64,000 nt of DNA. Origin: Paraburkholderia sp. SOS3. Its GTDB lineage: Bacteria; Pseudomonadota; Gammaproteobacteria; Burkholderiales; Burkholderiaceae. Under the pieces are notes generated by a model, which worked only from the letters and a program-made list of their open reading frames with translations, was not told the origin of the DNA and searched no databases. Made by a program: the position numbers and the translations under genes. The stretch's first letter is position 1; the number at the start of each line of letters is the position of its first letter. Where the stretch lies: the NCBI RefSeq assembly GCF_001922345.1, contig NZ_CP018812.1, forward strand, positions 2,542,001-2,606,000, read 5' to 3'. Of this stretch, positions 52,995 through 62,584 are shown in pieces.

Positions 52995-54146
52995 CTAGAA
53001 GCGGTGACGCATACCGATCGTCGCCACCACCTGGTTGCCCGTCGACGACGCGCCACCCGAGTTGTTGACGAACGCCACGAAGTTGCTGCCCGACACGTGC
53101 TGGTACATGCCTTCGGCGTACACGTCCGTGCGCTTGGACAGCGAATACACTGCCTGCAGGTTCACCTGGTTCCACTTCGGATCCGAGCCGAACGTCGAGC
53201 TGTCCGACACGTGGCCATTCGTGTACGTGTACGCGACTCCAAGGCTGATCGCCGGCGTCACCGCGTACTTGCCGTTCACTTCATAGTTGTCGAACGTCAC
53301 ATGGCCGTTCGCCGAACCGAACGACTGCGTGCCCTGGAACTGGCTGTGCGTGTACACGAATCCGACGAGCGCCGGCCCGATCGCGTAGTTGATGCCTGCG
53401 CCGACCGTACGCTGAACGTCGGCGCCGAGCACGAAGCCGCCCGTGCCGTTCGACTGCGATTCGGCGAGGTCGACCGCGCCCGCCGTGTTCGCGGTGCTGT
53501 TCGAACCGTTGATCTGCAGGTAGCCAGCCGCGACGTTGAAGCCCGCGAACGAGTAGCTCGCGCCGGCGCTATAGGCGCGATTCACGGCGAAGTCGTCGTT
53601 GTTCGAGAACGCGTACAAGCCGCCGAACTTGAAACCGCCGTAGTTCGCGCTGTTGTACTTGATCGAGTTGTTCATCCGAACCGAGTGGTTCAGGTTGTCG
53701 TTATCGAACGGGTGCGCGAAGCCGGTGTCGCCGAACGTGCCTGCCGTGCCCGACAGCGGCGCGACGAAGTCGACCAGCGAGTCGTACTGGCGGCCCAGCG
53801 TGACGGTGCCGTACTGGTTGCTCGCCAGACCGACGAACGCTTGCCGGCCGAACAGACGGCTGTGCTGGGCAAGCGTGCCGTTCGTTACGCTGAAACCATT
53901 TTCGAGCACGAAGATCGCGTGCAGACCGCCGCCGAGATCTTCAGAGCCGCGTACACCGAAGCGGCTGCCGTTGATTTCGCCGCTGGTGGCCTGGAACAGC
54001 GAGCCATGGCTGCCGCCTTTGACGACGTTGTTCGTATATTGCAGACCGGCATCGATGATGCCGTAGAGAGTCACGGAACTTTGCGCATGCGCGCTCGACG
54101 CGGCGAATGCGGCAATGACCGCCGCGGGGATGGCGATTTTCTTCAC
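52995..54146 (-). CDS. Outer-membrane porin
   Basis: A 383-residue Burkholderia-type trimeric porin. Signal peptide (start to SSAHA), first strand SSVTLYGIIDAGLQYT, the motif GSRFGVRGSEDLGGGLHAIF, and GRQAFVGLASNQYGTVTLGR follow; it ends MRHRF with C-terminal Phe. The start is GTG at 54146 with AAGGAG eight bases before. Length is standard. It has an AT-rich 500-bp upstream region and its own terminator. Confidence 0.95.
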   Translation of the reverse strand: MKKIAIPAAVIAAFAASSAHAQSSVTLYGIIDAGLQYTNNVVKGGSHGSLFQATSGEINGSRFGVRGSEDLGGGLHAIFVLENGFSVTNGTLAQHSRLFGRQAFVGLASNQYGTVTLGRQYDSLVDFVAPLSGTAGTFGDTGFAHPFDNDNLNHSVRMNNSIKYNSANYGGFKFGGLYAFSNNDDFAVNRAYSAGASYSFAGFNVAAGYLQINGSNSTANTAGAVDLAESQSNGTGGFVLGADVQRTVGAGINYAIGPALVGFVYTHSQFQGTQSFGSANGHVTFDNYEVNGKYAVTPAISLGVAYTYTNGHVSDSSTFGSDPKWNQVNLQAVYSLSKRTDVYAEGMYQHVSGSNFVAFVNNSGGASSTGNQVVATIGMRHRF

Positions 54147-54645
54147 TGAGTAGCTCCTTCGTGTGGAAACCGGATTAACGGCGAACGAAAGTATAGGGAG
54201 CTACCCGCAATAAGCATCTCGCCATATATCGCAATACTGTTCGTCTATTGGAGCTGTATATCTTTCATAAAACAGTAATACGCAAGTCAGGCAAAGCTTT
54301 GGCAGGCTTCCGGCACGCTTCGATTAGAGCTTTTAACGTGTAGCAGTGGCGCAACTGCAACGCGGTCCGGGAGTTCCGATACGAGAAGGGCTATTCCGGC
54401 TCATCCGGCCAGATCGCGTAATTCGCGCGATCTGGCCGCATACACTCTGGACCTGAATTCCGCTTACCGATAGCTCATTAGTTGTTGATCATGCTTTCAG
54501 TTTCTCTTTTTGCATTGATCAAAAGAATTCGAAGAACAGGAAGCCATATTCCTCAATAATTATTATTGCAATCTGAGAAATATGGCTATCCGGCAGCCGT
54601 TCTTTCAGAACATTTTTTGCGTAAATCGAACCGCATTATTTCGCT
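54147..54645. other. AT-rich region upstream of porin
   Basis: No gene. It holds the leftward porin promoter and a strong hairpin at 54406-54438. The AT-rich part (54470-54640) runs up to the stop of the debranching-enzyme gene. Confidence 0.5.
54406..54438 (-). repeat. Perfect 13-bp hairpin
   Basis: Arms CGGCCAGATCGCG / CGCGATCTGGCCG are exact complements around a 7-base loop. It is 200 bp after the debranching-enzyme stop, between that gene and the porin, both leftward. No T-tract follows, so it may be an mRNA-stabilising or Rho-assisted structure. Confidence 0.55.
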
Positions 54646-56922
54646 TTATAGCAATGCGACCACTCGCACGTCGCTCTGCTCGGACGACGCGACCACCTTG
54701 CCGTCCATGCGCCGGAACGTAATTGACACGGTCGCGTCGCCGACGCGAAGGTTGCTGATCTCGAGCCAGTCGATGCCGTCCGGCAGCATCGGCTGCTCGA
54801 TCAGTACTTCGCGCCGCGCCGCATCGATCGTTACGCCGAGGCACGCCTCGAGCATCATGAACGGCGATCCGGCCGCCCACGCCTGCGGCAGGCATGCAAC
54901 CGGGTACGCGGTCGGCGGCTCGCCGCGGCGTCGCTGGAAGCCGCAGAACAGCTCCGGCAGCCGCATATCGAACTTGACCGCCGCCTGGAACAGCGCCTGC
55001 AGCAGATTGACGGCGGCCGGCTTGCCGCCGTAGCGCACGAGTCCGCGCGCGCAAAGCGCGTTGTCATGCGGCCAGACCGAGCCGTTGTGATACGCCATCG
55101 GATTGAAGCGCGGCTGCCCCGCCGCAAGCGTACGCACGCCCCAGCCCGTATGAAAGAGCGAGGATCCGAGCGTATGCGCGACCGCTTCGCCGCGCTCGCG
55201 CTTCGGCAGTCCGAACGCGAGCAGATGTCCCGCGTTCGACGCGAGCACGCGACACAGCTCGCCGTGGCCATCGAGTGCGATGCCGTAGAAATTCAGGTCT
55301 TCCATCCAGTACAACGCTTCGACGCGCTCGCGAATCGACGTCGCGCGCTGGGTGTAGCGCATCGCATCGCTCGTCAGGCCGCGCAACGCCGCGAACTGCG
55401 CCATCGTGTCGAACGCGGCGCTCGCATACGCCTGCACTTCGACGAGCGCGATCGGGCCGTCCGGAAAGCGGCCGTCGGCATGGAACACGGAGTCGTGACT
55501 GTCTTTCCAGCCCTGATTCGCGAGCCCGCCGTCGGAAGCGCGCTGATAGTCGAGCAGACCGAACCGGTTCTTGTCGCAGACGCCTGCGACCCACTTCGCC
55601 GCACGCTCGAGCGCTGGCCACAACTCGTCGACGAGCGCCGTGTCGCCGGTGCGCGTCACGTATGCGCCGGCCAGCACGATGAATAGCGGCGTCGTGTCGA
55701 CGCCTCCGTAGTACAGCGCAAACGGCACTTCGCCCGTTGCCGCCATCTCGCCGCGCCGCAGTTCGTGCATGATCTTGCCGACCGCGGCGTCGCGGAATGC
55801 CGAATCTTCGAGCGCCTGATGCTTCGCGAGAAAGCGCAGCACGCCACGCGCAAGCCCCGGCTGCAGCCATAACGACTGCAGCGAGGTGATCACCGCGTCG
55901 CGGCCGAATGGCGTGGAGAACCACGGGATGCCCGCATACGGATACGGACCCGTTTCGAGATCGGTGGTCAGCAGGCTCAAATCCGCCTGCGAACGGTCGA
56001 TCCACGCGTTGAAGAGCGGATTGCTCGAACGCACGCGCGCCGACGCGCGGCGCCGCTCGCGCATCATCAGGTGCGCGTCGACGAGTGCCGCTCGCACCGC
56101 GGCGCGGCCGACGCGCGGACGCACGGTATCGATCTGCGACGTATGCGCTTCGCTGAATGAATGCGTGGGCTGCGGCACGTGCGCGTCGCCGCGCCCCTTG
56201 CCTTCGACTTCGACGGCCACCGACAGATAGATCGACAGGCAGGCCTGCGCCGGCAGCCGCACCGAATAATCGGCGCGGCCGGCGAGCAGCTTGTCCGGCG
56301 TCGGCGAAAAAGCGATGCGCACGCGGCGCGACACGTCGTCGAGGCCGATATAGTTGAGCAGCACTTCGCCGTTCTCGACGCGTGCCGGTTCGATCGTGCC
56401 TTGCTTCGGGCGCTTGAGACCGCGCACTTCGAACATGTCGCGGAAGTCGCTCGCAAACGAAATGGAGAGCGGCACGACCGCTTCATTCGTGCCGTAGTTC
56501 GTCAGTTCGATCGCTTCGTTCAATACTGTGCCGCACAGCACGCGCACGCGCTCGACGTGAATCGCGCCTTCCGGTGTGATGTCGCCGCCCAAAGGCGGCA
56601 GCGGACGATTCGTGAGGTGCGCGGTAAACGCCGTGTTGTCGCTGCTCACGCTGCCCGACAGCAGCGACGGCGCGCGCCCGCCGAATGTGAGGCGCAATTG
56701 CGACAGCACCCGCGTATCGTTGACGAACAAGCCATCGTCGACGCCGGTAATGTCGCCCAGTGGATCGTTGACGATGAATGTCCCGCCCGACTTCAAGACC
56801 GACTGGTTGGCACTCGCCACGTTCAGATTTTCCGGCGCGATGAATGCGCCGTCGTCTTCCTGCTCCTCGAAATCCGCGCGTTCCGTATGTGTCAGTCCAC
56901 CTAGTGCTTCCGGATTCTGCAT
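54646..56922 (-). CDS. Amylo-alpha-1,6-glucosidase (glycogen debranching)
   Basis: A 758-residue protein with an N-terminal glycogen-debranching domain (about 30-290: FIVNDPLGDITGVDDGLFVN, DTRVLSQL) and a C-terminal six-hairpin glucosidase domain (about 320-700: WFSTPFGRDAVITSL, VEVQAYASAAFDTMA, HNGSVWPHDNALCARG). It should hydrolyse alpha-1,6 branches in glycogen-like glucan. There is no signal peptide. AGGGAG precedes the ATG. No other glycogen genes are next to it. Similar proteins in Burkholderiaceae are linked to stress-related glucan metabolism. Confidence 0.9.
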   Translation of the reverse strand: MQNPEALGGLTHTERADFEEQEDDGAFIAPENLNVASANQSVLKSGGTFIVNDPLGDITGVDDGLFVNDTRVLSQLRLTFGGRAPSLLSGSVSSDNTAFTAHLTNRPLPPLGGDITPEGAIHVERVRVLCGTVLNEAIELTNYGTNEAVVPLSISFASDFRDMFEVRGLKRPKQGTIEPARVENGEVLLNYIGLDDVSRRVRIAFSPTPDKLLAGRADYSVRLPAQACLSIYLSVAVEVEGKGRGDAHVPQPTHSFSEAHTSQIDTVRPRVGRAAVRAALVDAHLMMRERRRASARVRSSNPLFNAWIDRSQADLSLLTTDLETGPYPYAGIPWFSTPFGRDAVITSLQSLWLQPGLARGVLRFLAKHQALEDSAFRDAAVGKIMHELRRGEMAATGEVPFALYYGGVDTTPLFIVLAGAYVTRTGDTALVDELWPALERAAKWVAGVCDKNRFGLLDYQRASDGGLANQGWKDSHDSVFHADGRFPDGPIALVEVQAYASAAFDTMAQFAALRGLTSDAMRYTQRATSIRERVEALYWMEDLNFYGIALDGHGELCRVLASNAGHLLAFGLPKRERGEAVAHTLGSSLFHTGWGVRTLAAGQPRFNPMAYHNGSVWPHDNALCARGLVRYGGKPAAVNLLQALFQAAVKFDMRLPELFCGFQRRRGEPPTAYPVACLPQAWAAGSPFMMLEACLGVTIDAARREVLIEQPMLPDGIDWLEISNLRVGDATVSITFRRMDGKVVASSEQSDVRVVALL

Positions 56923-57258
56923 CAGCTCCCTCCCTGTGCTCGTCTGTGCTCGTCGATCATCGTTCCGATTTTAGAGGGTCTACGCGAAATGGGCACGCTT
57001 GCGTTGCGAGCATGCACGCGCGGTTTCACAGTCGCACCCGGACGCACCGGACAAATCGGCAAACGAAACTGGAAAAAATGCGGGAAATGATGGGGGCACA
57101 GAGGCGGTATCGGCGCGGTGCCCGCGGTGCCGACTGCGCGATTTTGGCACGCTGCATGCGCTTGCGCGTACCGGTGGTCGACGGATGCGTTCGCCGCGCG
57201 AGCGCATCCGGGTAGATCCCGAGCCGGATCCAGCCGGATCCAGTTACATTCGTCGGGA
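56923..57258. other. Intergenic region after gltA
   Basis: No gene. It contains a weak stem CGGATGCG / CGCATCCG (57182-57189 and 57203-57210) and a duplicated GGATCCAGCC near 57225-57240, which might belong to the gltA end. Confidence 0.4.
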
Positions 57259-58560
57259 TCAACGCTCGGCGAGCGGCTTCGCCTCGCGCGGCGTGTGACC
57301 GACAAAGAGCTGGCGCGGACGGCCGATCTTCTGCTCCGGATCCGCGATCATCTCGTTCCACTGCGCAATCCAGCCCACCGTACGCGCCATCGCGAAGATG
57401 CAGGTGAACATCGACGTCGGAATGCCAAGCGCGCGCTGCACGATGCCCGAATAGAAGTCGACGTTCGGGTACAGCTTGCGCGACACGAAGTAGTCGTCTT
57501 CGAGCGCGATCTTTTCGAGCGCCATCGCGAGCTTGAACAGCGGGTCGTCGTGCAGGCCCAGTTCCTCGAGCACTTCGTGGCACGTCTCGCGCATCAGCTT
57601 CGCGCGCGGATCGTAGTTCTTGTACACACGGTGACCGAAGCCCATCAGCTTCACATGCGAATTCTTGTCCTTCACCTGCTTGATGAATTCGGGGATGTTA
57701 TCGACCGAGCCGATCTGCTCGAGCATGTTCAGCGCCGCTTCGTTCGCGCCGCCGTGCGCCGGCCCCCACAGGCAGGCAATACCGGCCGCGATACAGGCAA
57801 ACGGGTTCGCACCCGAAGAACCGGCCAGGCGCACCGTCGAGGTCGATGCGTTCTGCTCGTGGTCCGCATGCAGGATCAGGATGCGGTCGAGCGCGCGCAC
57901 GAGCACGTCGTTGACCTTGAATTCCTCGGCCGGCGTCGAGAACATCATGCGCATGAAGTTCGCGCTATACGACAGGTCGTTCTGCGGATAAACGAACGGC
58001 TGGCCGATGCTGTACTTGTACGCCATCGCGACGAGCGTCGGCAGCTTCGCGATCATGCGGATTGCCGACACTTCGCGATGGTCGGCATTCGCGATGTCGA
58101 GCGAGTCGTGATAGAACGCGGACAGCGCGCCGACTGCCGCCACGAGAATCGCCATCGGGTGCGCGTCGCGCCGGAAACCACGGAAGAAAATGTGCATCTG
58201 CTCGTGCACCATCGTGTGGTTGACCACCGATTTCACAAACGCTTCCTTCTGCTGCGGATTCGGCAGATCGCCTTTCAACAGCAGATAGCAGGTTTCGAGG
58301 AAGTCCGCATTCTGCGCCAGATCGTCGATCGGGAAACCGCGATACAGCAGTTCGCCCTTGTCCCCATCGATATAGGTGATCGAGGAATTGCACGACGCCG
58401 TCGACATGAACCCCGGGTCGTACGTGAACTTGCCGGTCTGGCCATAGAGCTTGCGAATATCGACCACATCCGGACCCATCGAGCCTTTGTAAATCGGCAG
58501 TTCGACCTTCTCGTTGCTATCGGAAAACGTTAGCGTTGCGTGTGCGCTTGAGCTGTTCAT
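57259..58560 (-). CDS. gltA: Citrate synthase
   Basis: A 433-residue type II hexameric citrate synthase: condenses acetyl-CoA with oxaloacetate at the entry of the TCA cycle. Typical features: N-terminal [20 protein letters not shown], catalytic His in [15 protein letters not shown] and [13 protein letters not shown], and Asp in [25 protein letters not shown] precedes the ATG. It is not flanked by sdh genes as usual for the main gltA of this family, so this may be a second copy. It is codirectional with the debranching-enzyme gene 336 bp away. Confidence 0.95.
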   Translation of the reverse strand: MNSSSAHATLTFSDSNEKVELPIYKGSMGPDVVDIRKLYGQTGKFTYDPGFMSTASCNSSITYIDGDKGELLYRGFPIDDLAQNADFLETCYLLLKGDLPNPQQKEAFVKSVVNHTMVHEQMHIFFRGFRRDAHPMAILVAAVGALSAFYHDSLDIANADHREVSAIRMIAKLPTLVAMAYKYSIGQPFVYPQNDLSYSANFMRMMFSTPAEEFKVNDVLVRALDRILILHADHEQNASTSTVRLAGSSGANPFACIAAGIACLWGPAHGGANEAALNMLEQIGSVDNIPEFIKQVKDKNSHVKLMGFGHRVYKNYDPRAKLMRETCHEVLEELGLHDDPLFKLAMALEKIALEDDYFVSRKLYPNVDFYSGIVQRALGIPTSMFTCIFAMARTVGWIAQWNEMIADPEQKIGRPRQLFVGHTPREAKPLAER

Positions 58561-58863
58561 TCGGGGTCCTCGTATCAAACCATTGCTTGCAAGTCGACCT
58601 GCATTCTAAAGCCCGGGTTCGGCAACTTTGCGACGATATACGCAACAGTGATTACCGTCGAAAGAAACACTCATCGGCGAGAAGGCCTTTGCGAAGCCGA
58701 CAAAGTGAAAGAAAGCGCTGCAAATGCAACAATCTTTTGTTCAGTGGAACGATACGGATCGCAAACGGGTCTGCGATACTGCAGTCATGCAACCGATCGT
58801 CTGCGAGGCGTGAGATGTTTTCATGCGCAGACCTTCGGAACCAACTGAACAGGGATGTCAAAC
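58561..58863. other. Divergent region between gltA and the small gene
   Basis: No gene. It carries both divergent promoters and is AT-richer in 58640-58780. Confidence 0.45.
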
Positions 58864-59283
58864 ATGACGCTGAATATGGAAACGCTTTTCCCGGATACCG
58901 GCGAGCAGGAAGAAGCCGTCGTCACTGCGCTCAATCATCAGGACATCGTGCTGGCGATGTCGGCGGCGCTGGCCACCGAAAAAATCGCAGTGCTGCACAT
59001 GCTGTACCCGCGCACCGACGCTCGCACGCACAGCAGCCTTGACAAGCTAGTCGACCAGCTGCATGCGCATGGGTTGCATGAAGTCGCGCGGCTGCTCTCG
59101 CAGGAGGCTCACTATCTGGTATTCCGGAATCCGGCCAAAGCGTGGAAGGCGTTTCATGAAATCCGCAACGACTCGCTCGCCATCGGCGTGCATCTTTACT
59201 ACTGCGGCCTCGTCGGCGAGGCCGCGGAGCGCGCGCTGGACGAAGATGCGCATCGCAAGCCCACGCACAAGCGCAAGCACTGA
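58864..59283 (+). CDS. Hypothetical protein, 139 aa
   Basis: A soluble helical protein without a domain I recognise. VVTALNHQDIVLAMSAALAT and the middle HSSLDKLVDQLHAHGLHEV look like helical repeats; the tail is basic (HRKPTHKRKH). AGGG nine bases before the Met at 58864 favours that start; the Met at 58855 lies only on top of it. It is divergent from gltA and convergent with the alpha/beta hydrolase. Confidence 0.68.
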   Translation: MTLNMETLFPDTGEQEEAVVTALNHQDIVLAMSAALATEKIAVLHMLYPRTDARTHSSLDKLVDQLHAHGLHEVARLLSQEAHYLVFRNPAKAWKAFHEIRNDSLAIGVHLYYCGLVGEAAERALDEDAHRKPTHKRKH

Positions 59284-59321
59284 CAACGCGAGGCGCTCGA
59301 CACGGGCCGCGATGCAGACAG

Positions 59322-60185
59322 TCACGCCCGAGCGTCAGTCGCTACACCGCGCACGAACTCGTCGACATAGCGATTGAAGGCGGCCGGGTGCGCGAGATTC
59401 ATCCCGTGCGACGCGCCGTTCACGGTTTTCTGGCGCGCATCGGGCAGCCACGATTGAAGCGCCGCGACGGCGCGTTTGAACATCTGCGGACTTTTCTCGC
59501 CGTCGATCAGCAATACCGGGCAGCGCACCTGCGACGCGTCGTCGGGCACATAGGCAGGGAGCGGATCGCGGAACTGGCGCGCCAGCGTGTGCGCGTTGTC
59601 CGTCGCCATCGTGCGAAACGCGGTCGTGCTCTTCGACCAGAAGCCAGGGCGGCTCACCGAATCGACGAACAGCTGCAGGCCCGCTTCCACCTTCCCTTCT
59701 TCGATCAGTTGCGCGGCACGCGCGCGCAACGCATTGACCGTTTCGGGCAGGTTCGCGACCGGCCGGCCGGCGATCTGCAGCGGACCGCCCGGGTCCGCCA
59801 GCGTCAGCGTGCGCACATGCTGCCGGTGCCGGCGCGCAAAATGAAACGACACACAGCCGCCGCGCGAATGGCCGATTACATGCGCCGGGCCCGCATCGAA
59901 ACGATCGATGAATTCCGCGAGTTCGTCGGCATGGCGGCTCCAGCTGAAAGGAAATCGCGCCGGCGTCGCGCCATTGGGCCAGTAGTGCGTGAGGCTGATC
60001 GCAACGCAGCGATAGCGGTTCGACAGGCCGTCGAGCTGAGGTTGCCAGTAGCGGTAGTCGCATAGCGACCCGTGCACGAACAGCAGCAGTTCGCCTTCGC
60101 CGCGTTCGACGTACGGCACACGCAAGCCGCTGCTCAATTCGACGAACGAGGGAGAGAAAGCGTGCGTGGCGGCAGGTGCATTCAC
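59322..60185 (-). CDS. Alpha/beta hydrolase
   Basis: A 287-residue alpha/beta-fold hydrolase. The oxyanion motif LLFVHGSLCDYRYW, the nucleophile elbow GHSRGG (Ser) near 107, an acid in LLIDGEKSP and a terminal His in NGASHGMNLAHP complete the catalytic triad. No signal peptide, so it acts in the cytoplasm; the substrate is unknown. No clear ribosome-binding site precedes the ATG. It lies 100 bp after mreB on the same strand. Confidence 0.92.
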   Translation of the reverse strand: MNAPAATHAFSPSFVELSSGLRVPYVERGEGELLLFVHGSLCDYRYWQPQLDGLSNRYRCVAISLTHYWPNGATPARFPFSWSRHADELAEFIDRFDAGPAHVIGHSRGGCVSFHFARRHRQHVRTLTLADPGGPLQIAGRPVANLPETVNALRARAAQLIEEGKVEAGLQLFVDSVSRPGFWSKSTTAFRTMATDNAHTLARQFRDPLPAYVPDDASQVRCPVLLIDGEKSPQMFKRAVAALQSWLPDARQKTVNGASHGMNLAHPAAFNRYVDEFVRGVATDARA

Positions 60186-60285
60186 AGGCGGAGATGGGCA
60201 AACAGTGACGAATGAGCGGACATCAGGCGATGTCCGACATTGTCACATACCTTTCAGAGCCGCTCTGCTTGCCCCCGCGACCCGC

Positions 60286-61356
60286 TTATTCGTACACGTA
60301 GGCGTCGACGAGTCCCGCTTCCGCTACCGCGCCCGCGCCGCGCACCGCGCACGTCAGCGGCTCGTCGGCGACCCGCACGGTAAGACCCAGTTCGCCCGCG
60401 AGATAGCCGGTCAGATGCCCAAGCAGTGCACCGCCGCCCGTCAGCACGATGCCGGCATGCGCGATGTCGGTAACGAGTTCGGGCGGCGCATTTTCGAGTG
60501 CCCCTTTCACTGCGACGAGCACCTGGCGCAGCGGCACCGCGATCGCATCGGCGACATCCTGCGTGCTGATCTCGATCGTGCGCGGCAGGCCGTCGTCGAC
60601 GCTGCGGCCCGTCGCGAACATCTTTTCCTGCGGCACATCGCGCAACGCCGAGCCGATCGTCTTTTTCACGTGTTCGGCAGTCTGTTCGCCAAGCACGACG
60701 CCATACATCGTGCGCACATAGTTGACGATGGCCTGGTCGAGCTGATCGCCGCCGACGCGGATCGATCCGCTATACGCGATGCCGCCGAGCGCGATCACGC
60801 CGATTTCGGTCGTGCCGCCGCCGATATCGACGACCATCGAGCCGGTCGCCTCAGACACCGGCAACCCCGCGCCGACCGCCGATGCAAGCGATTCTTCGAT
60901 CAGGTTGACCTTCCACGCGCCCGCCGCGACCGCCGCTTCGCGGATCGCGCGCCGCTCGACCTGGGTCGCGCCGGCCGGTACGCAGATCGTGAAGGCCGCG
61001 CGGCGCGCGAAGAACGGCCGCGGCTTCGCCATGTCGACGAATTGCCGGATCATGTGCTCGGCGGCCGGGAAATTCGCGATCACGCCGTGCCGCATTGGCC
61101 GCACCGGTTCGAGGTTGCCCGGCGCGCGCCCGAGCATCTGCTTCGCTTCGGCGCCGACTGCCGCGACGCGTCTGCGGCCTTCGGTCGACATCTGCTTCTG
61201 GAAGCAGACGACCGAAGGCTGGTTGACGACGATGCCGCCGTCATCGGTATAGATCAGGGTGTTGGCCGTGCCGAGGTCGACGGCGACGGAATAGTGGAAC
61301 AAGCGTCCGAAAAGCGAAGAGCGGTTCAGCGAAGCTTGCGGCATCGATCGCGCCAT
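60286..61356 (-). CDS. mreB: MreB-like cell-shape actin (divergent copy)
   Basis: A 356-residue actin-fold ATPase of the MreB/Mbl family. The phosphate-1 motif VAVDLGTANTLIYTDDGG, connect region and phosphate-2 VVDIGGGTTEIGVIAL and the adenosine motif GIVLTGGGALL are intact, so ATP binding is likely. Compared with usual MreB it has a longer N-terminal tail (MARSMPQASLNRSSLFGRLF) and more divergent surface sequence. The main mreB of this family is followed by mreC, mreD, mrdA and rodA; none is here, so it is probably an extra copy. Met at 61356 or 61344 may be the start. Role in cell shape is inferred. Confidence 0.9.
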   Translation of the reverse strand: MARSMPQASLNRSSLFGRLFHYSVAVDLGTANTLIYTDDGGIVVNQPSVVCFQKQMSTEGRRRVAAVGAEAKQMLGRAPGNLEPVRPMRHGVIANFPAAEHMIRQFVDMAKPRPFFARRAAFTICVPAGATQVERRAIREAAVAAGAWKVNLIEESLASAVGAGLPVSEATGSMVVDIGGGTTEIGVIALGGIAYSGSIRVGGDQLDQAIVNYVRTMYGVVLGEQTAEHVKKTIGSALRDVPQEKMFATGRSVDDGLPRTIEISTQDVADAIAVPLRQVLVAVKGALENAPPELVTDIAHAGIVLTGGGALLGHLTGYLAGELGLTVRVADEPLTCAVRGAGAVAEAGLVDAYVYE

Positions 61357-61662
61357 ATATCGGCTCTGTAGGTGTGTGGTTGGCCGTCCGGAAGGCGACG
61401 TCAGCGCGACGTCGATCGCTTCATGGCGGCACGAAACGCTCGAACGCGCGGGCAGGCATGCGGCCGGCCGTGCGTCGGGCATGTTTTTCAGGCTTATGAC
61501 CACCGTTAACGGCGCGCCGCGGACGATCTTTAGCGCAACGTAAAGAACTCGCGAGCAACGCGAAAACACCTACAAAAAGCCTTCATTCGCACGGGCGCCA
61601 GCGCGGCGCGCGGCGCAAGCGGGCAAAGGCGGTCCATCGAGGCGCACCGCTTCGCGAACGCT
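61357..61662. other. Intergenic region between mreB and the AraC gene
   Basis: No gene supported over 306 bp; both neighbours are leftward, so it holds the mreB promoter and the end of the AraC gene. GC-rich, no strong structure seen. Confidence 0.4.
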
Positions 61663-62412
61663 TTAGCGGAAATATCGCGCAGGCGTTTCGCCAAGCGAAT
61701 CCTTGAACACCGCGATAAACGACGACACGTCGTTGTACCCGACGTCGAGCGCCACGCGCGTTACGCTCGCCCCGGCGCCGAGCCGCTCGAGCGCAACCAG
61801 CAAACGCAGTTGCTGCCGCCATTGGCCGAATGTCAGTCCGGTTTCCTTGACGAAGAGCCGCGCGGCCGTGCGCGCGGTCACGCCGGCGCCTGCCGCGAGC
61901 TCTTCGAGCACGCCCGATTGAGCCGGATGCGCGCTCAACGCTTCGGCAATGCGCAGAATTCGCCGGTCGCGAGGGTAATGCAACGACAGCGGCGCGACCG
62001 CGAGCAACGGCAGACGGTCGACGATCACATCGATCAGGCGCGCCTCGGGGCCGTCGGGCGGATAGTCATCGCCGGATTGGGCGGCCGCGAGCAGCAATTC
62101 GTCGACCAGCGGGTCGACCGACACGACGACGTTTTGCGCCGGCACGGGCACGGCATCGGCATCCGCATACAGCGTGCGGGTCACGACCGGAGTCAGCGAC
62201 GTCGCGCGATGCGGCGCGCCCGGCAGCAGCCACACCGCGTGATGCGGCGGCACGACCCACAGTCCGCCGTCGGTGCACACGGTCAGCACCCCTTCGCTGA
62301 CCTGCACGAACTGCGCGCGGTGCTCCGCGTTCCACGGCTTGTCCAGCGCGTCGTGCCGCTCGGCGAGCACGAAAACGGGGCGCTGCGCGAGGTTCGCTTC
62401 GATGGCGTCCAT
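61663..62412 (-). CDS. AraC family regulator with cupin domain
   Basis: A 249-residue regulator. The N-terminal cupin-like domain (about 15-130) includes VVPPHHAVWLLPGAPHRA, a possible effector/metal-binding strand; the C-terminal double HTH (about 150-249) has LAAGAGVTARTAARLFVKET and VTRVALDVGYNDVSSFIAVF, typical of AraC. It resembles NimR-type regulators. It is divergent from the padR gene, with 172 bp between, but its targets may be elsewhere. Confidence 0.9.
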   Translation of the reverse strand: MDAIEANLAQRPVFVLAERHDALDKPWNAEHRAQFVQVSEGVLTVCTDGGLWVVPPHHAVWLLPGAPHRATSLTPVVTRTLYADADAVPVPAQNVVVSVDPLVDELLLAAAQSGDDYPPDGPEARLIDVIVDRLPLLAVAPLSLHYPRDRRILRIAEALSAHPAQSGVLEELAAGAGVTARTAARLFVKETGLTFGQWRQQLRLLVALERLGAGASVTRVALDVGYNDVSSFIAVFKDSLGETPARYFR

Positions 62413-62519
62413 TGTCCGTTTTGCCGTGTCAGGTTTCGAAACGGTGCGAGATTAGCACGTCGGCGATAAGTCTGCCGACGCGAGAGGCAGTCATCCCATA
62501 AAACGACATTTGACAAACC

Positions 62520-62556
62520 ATCTTTAGATATATATCTTGCGATATATCTTTAGATA
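62520..62556. promoter_or_regulatory. Repeated/palindromic operator before padR
   Basis: Direct repeat ATCTTTAGATA at 62520-62530 and 62546-62556 with the palindromes GATATATATC (62527-62536) and GATATATC (62541-62548) between. It is about 30 bp before the padR ATG, on the padR promoter, the usual place for self-repression by PadR proteins. It is strikingly AT-rich in GC-rich surroundings. Confidence 0.6.
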
Positions 62557-62584
62557 CAACCTCACTCTTCCTGAGGAGTTCGTC

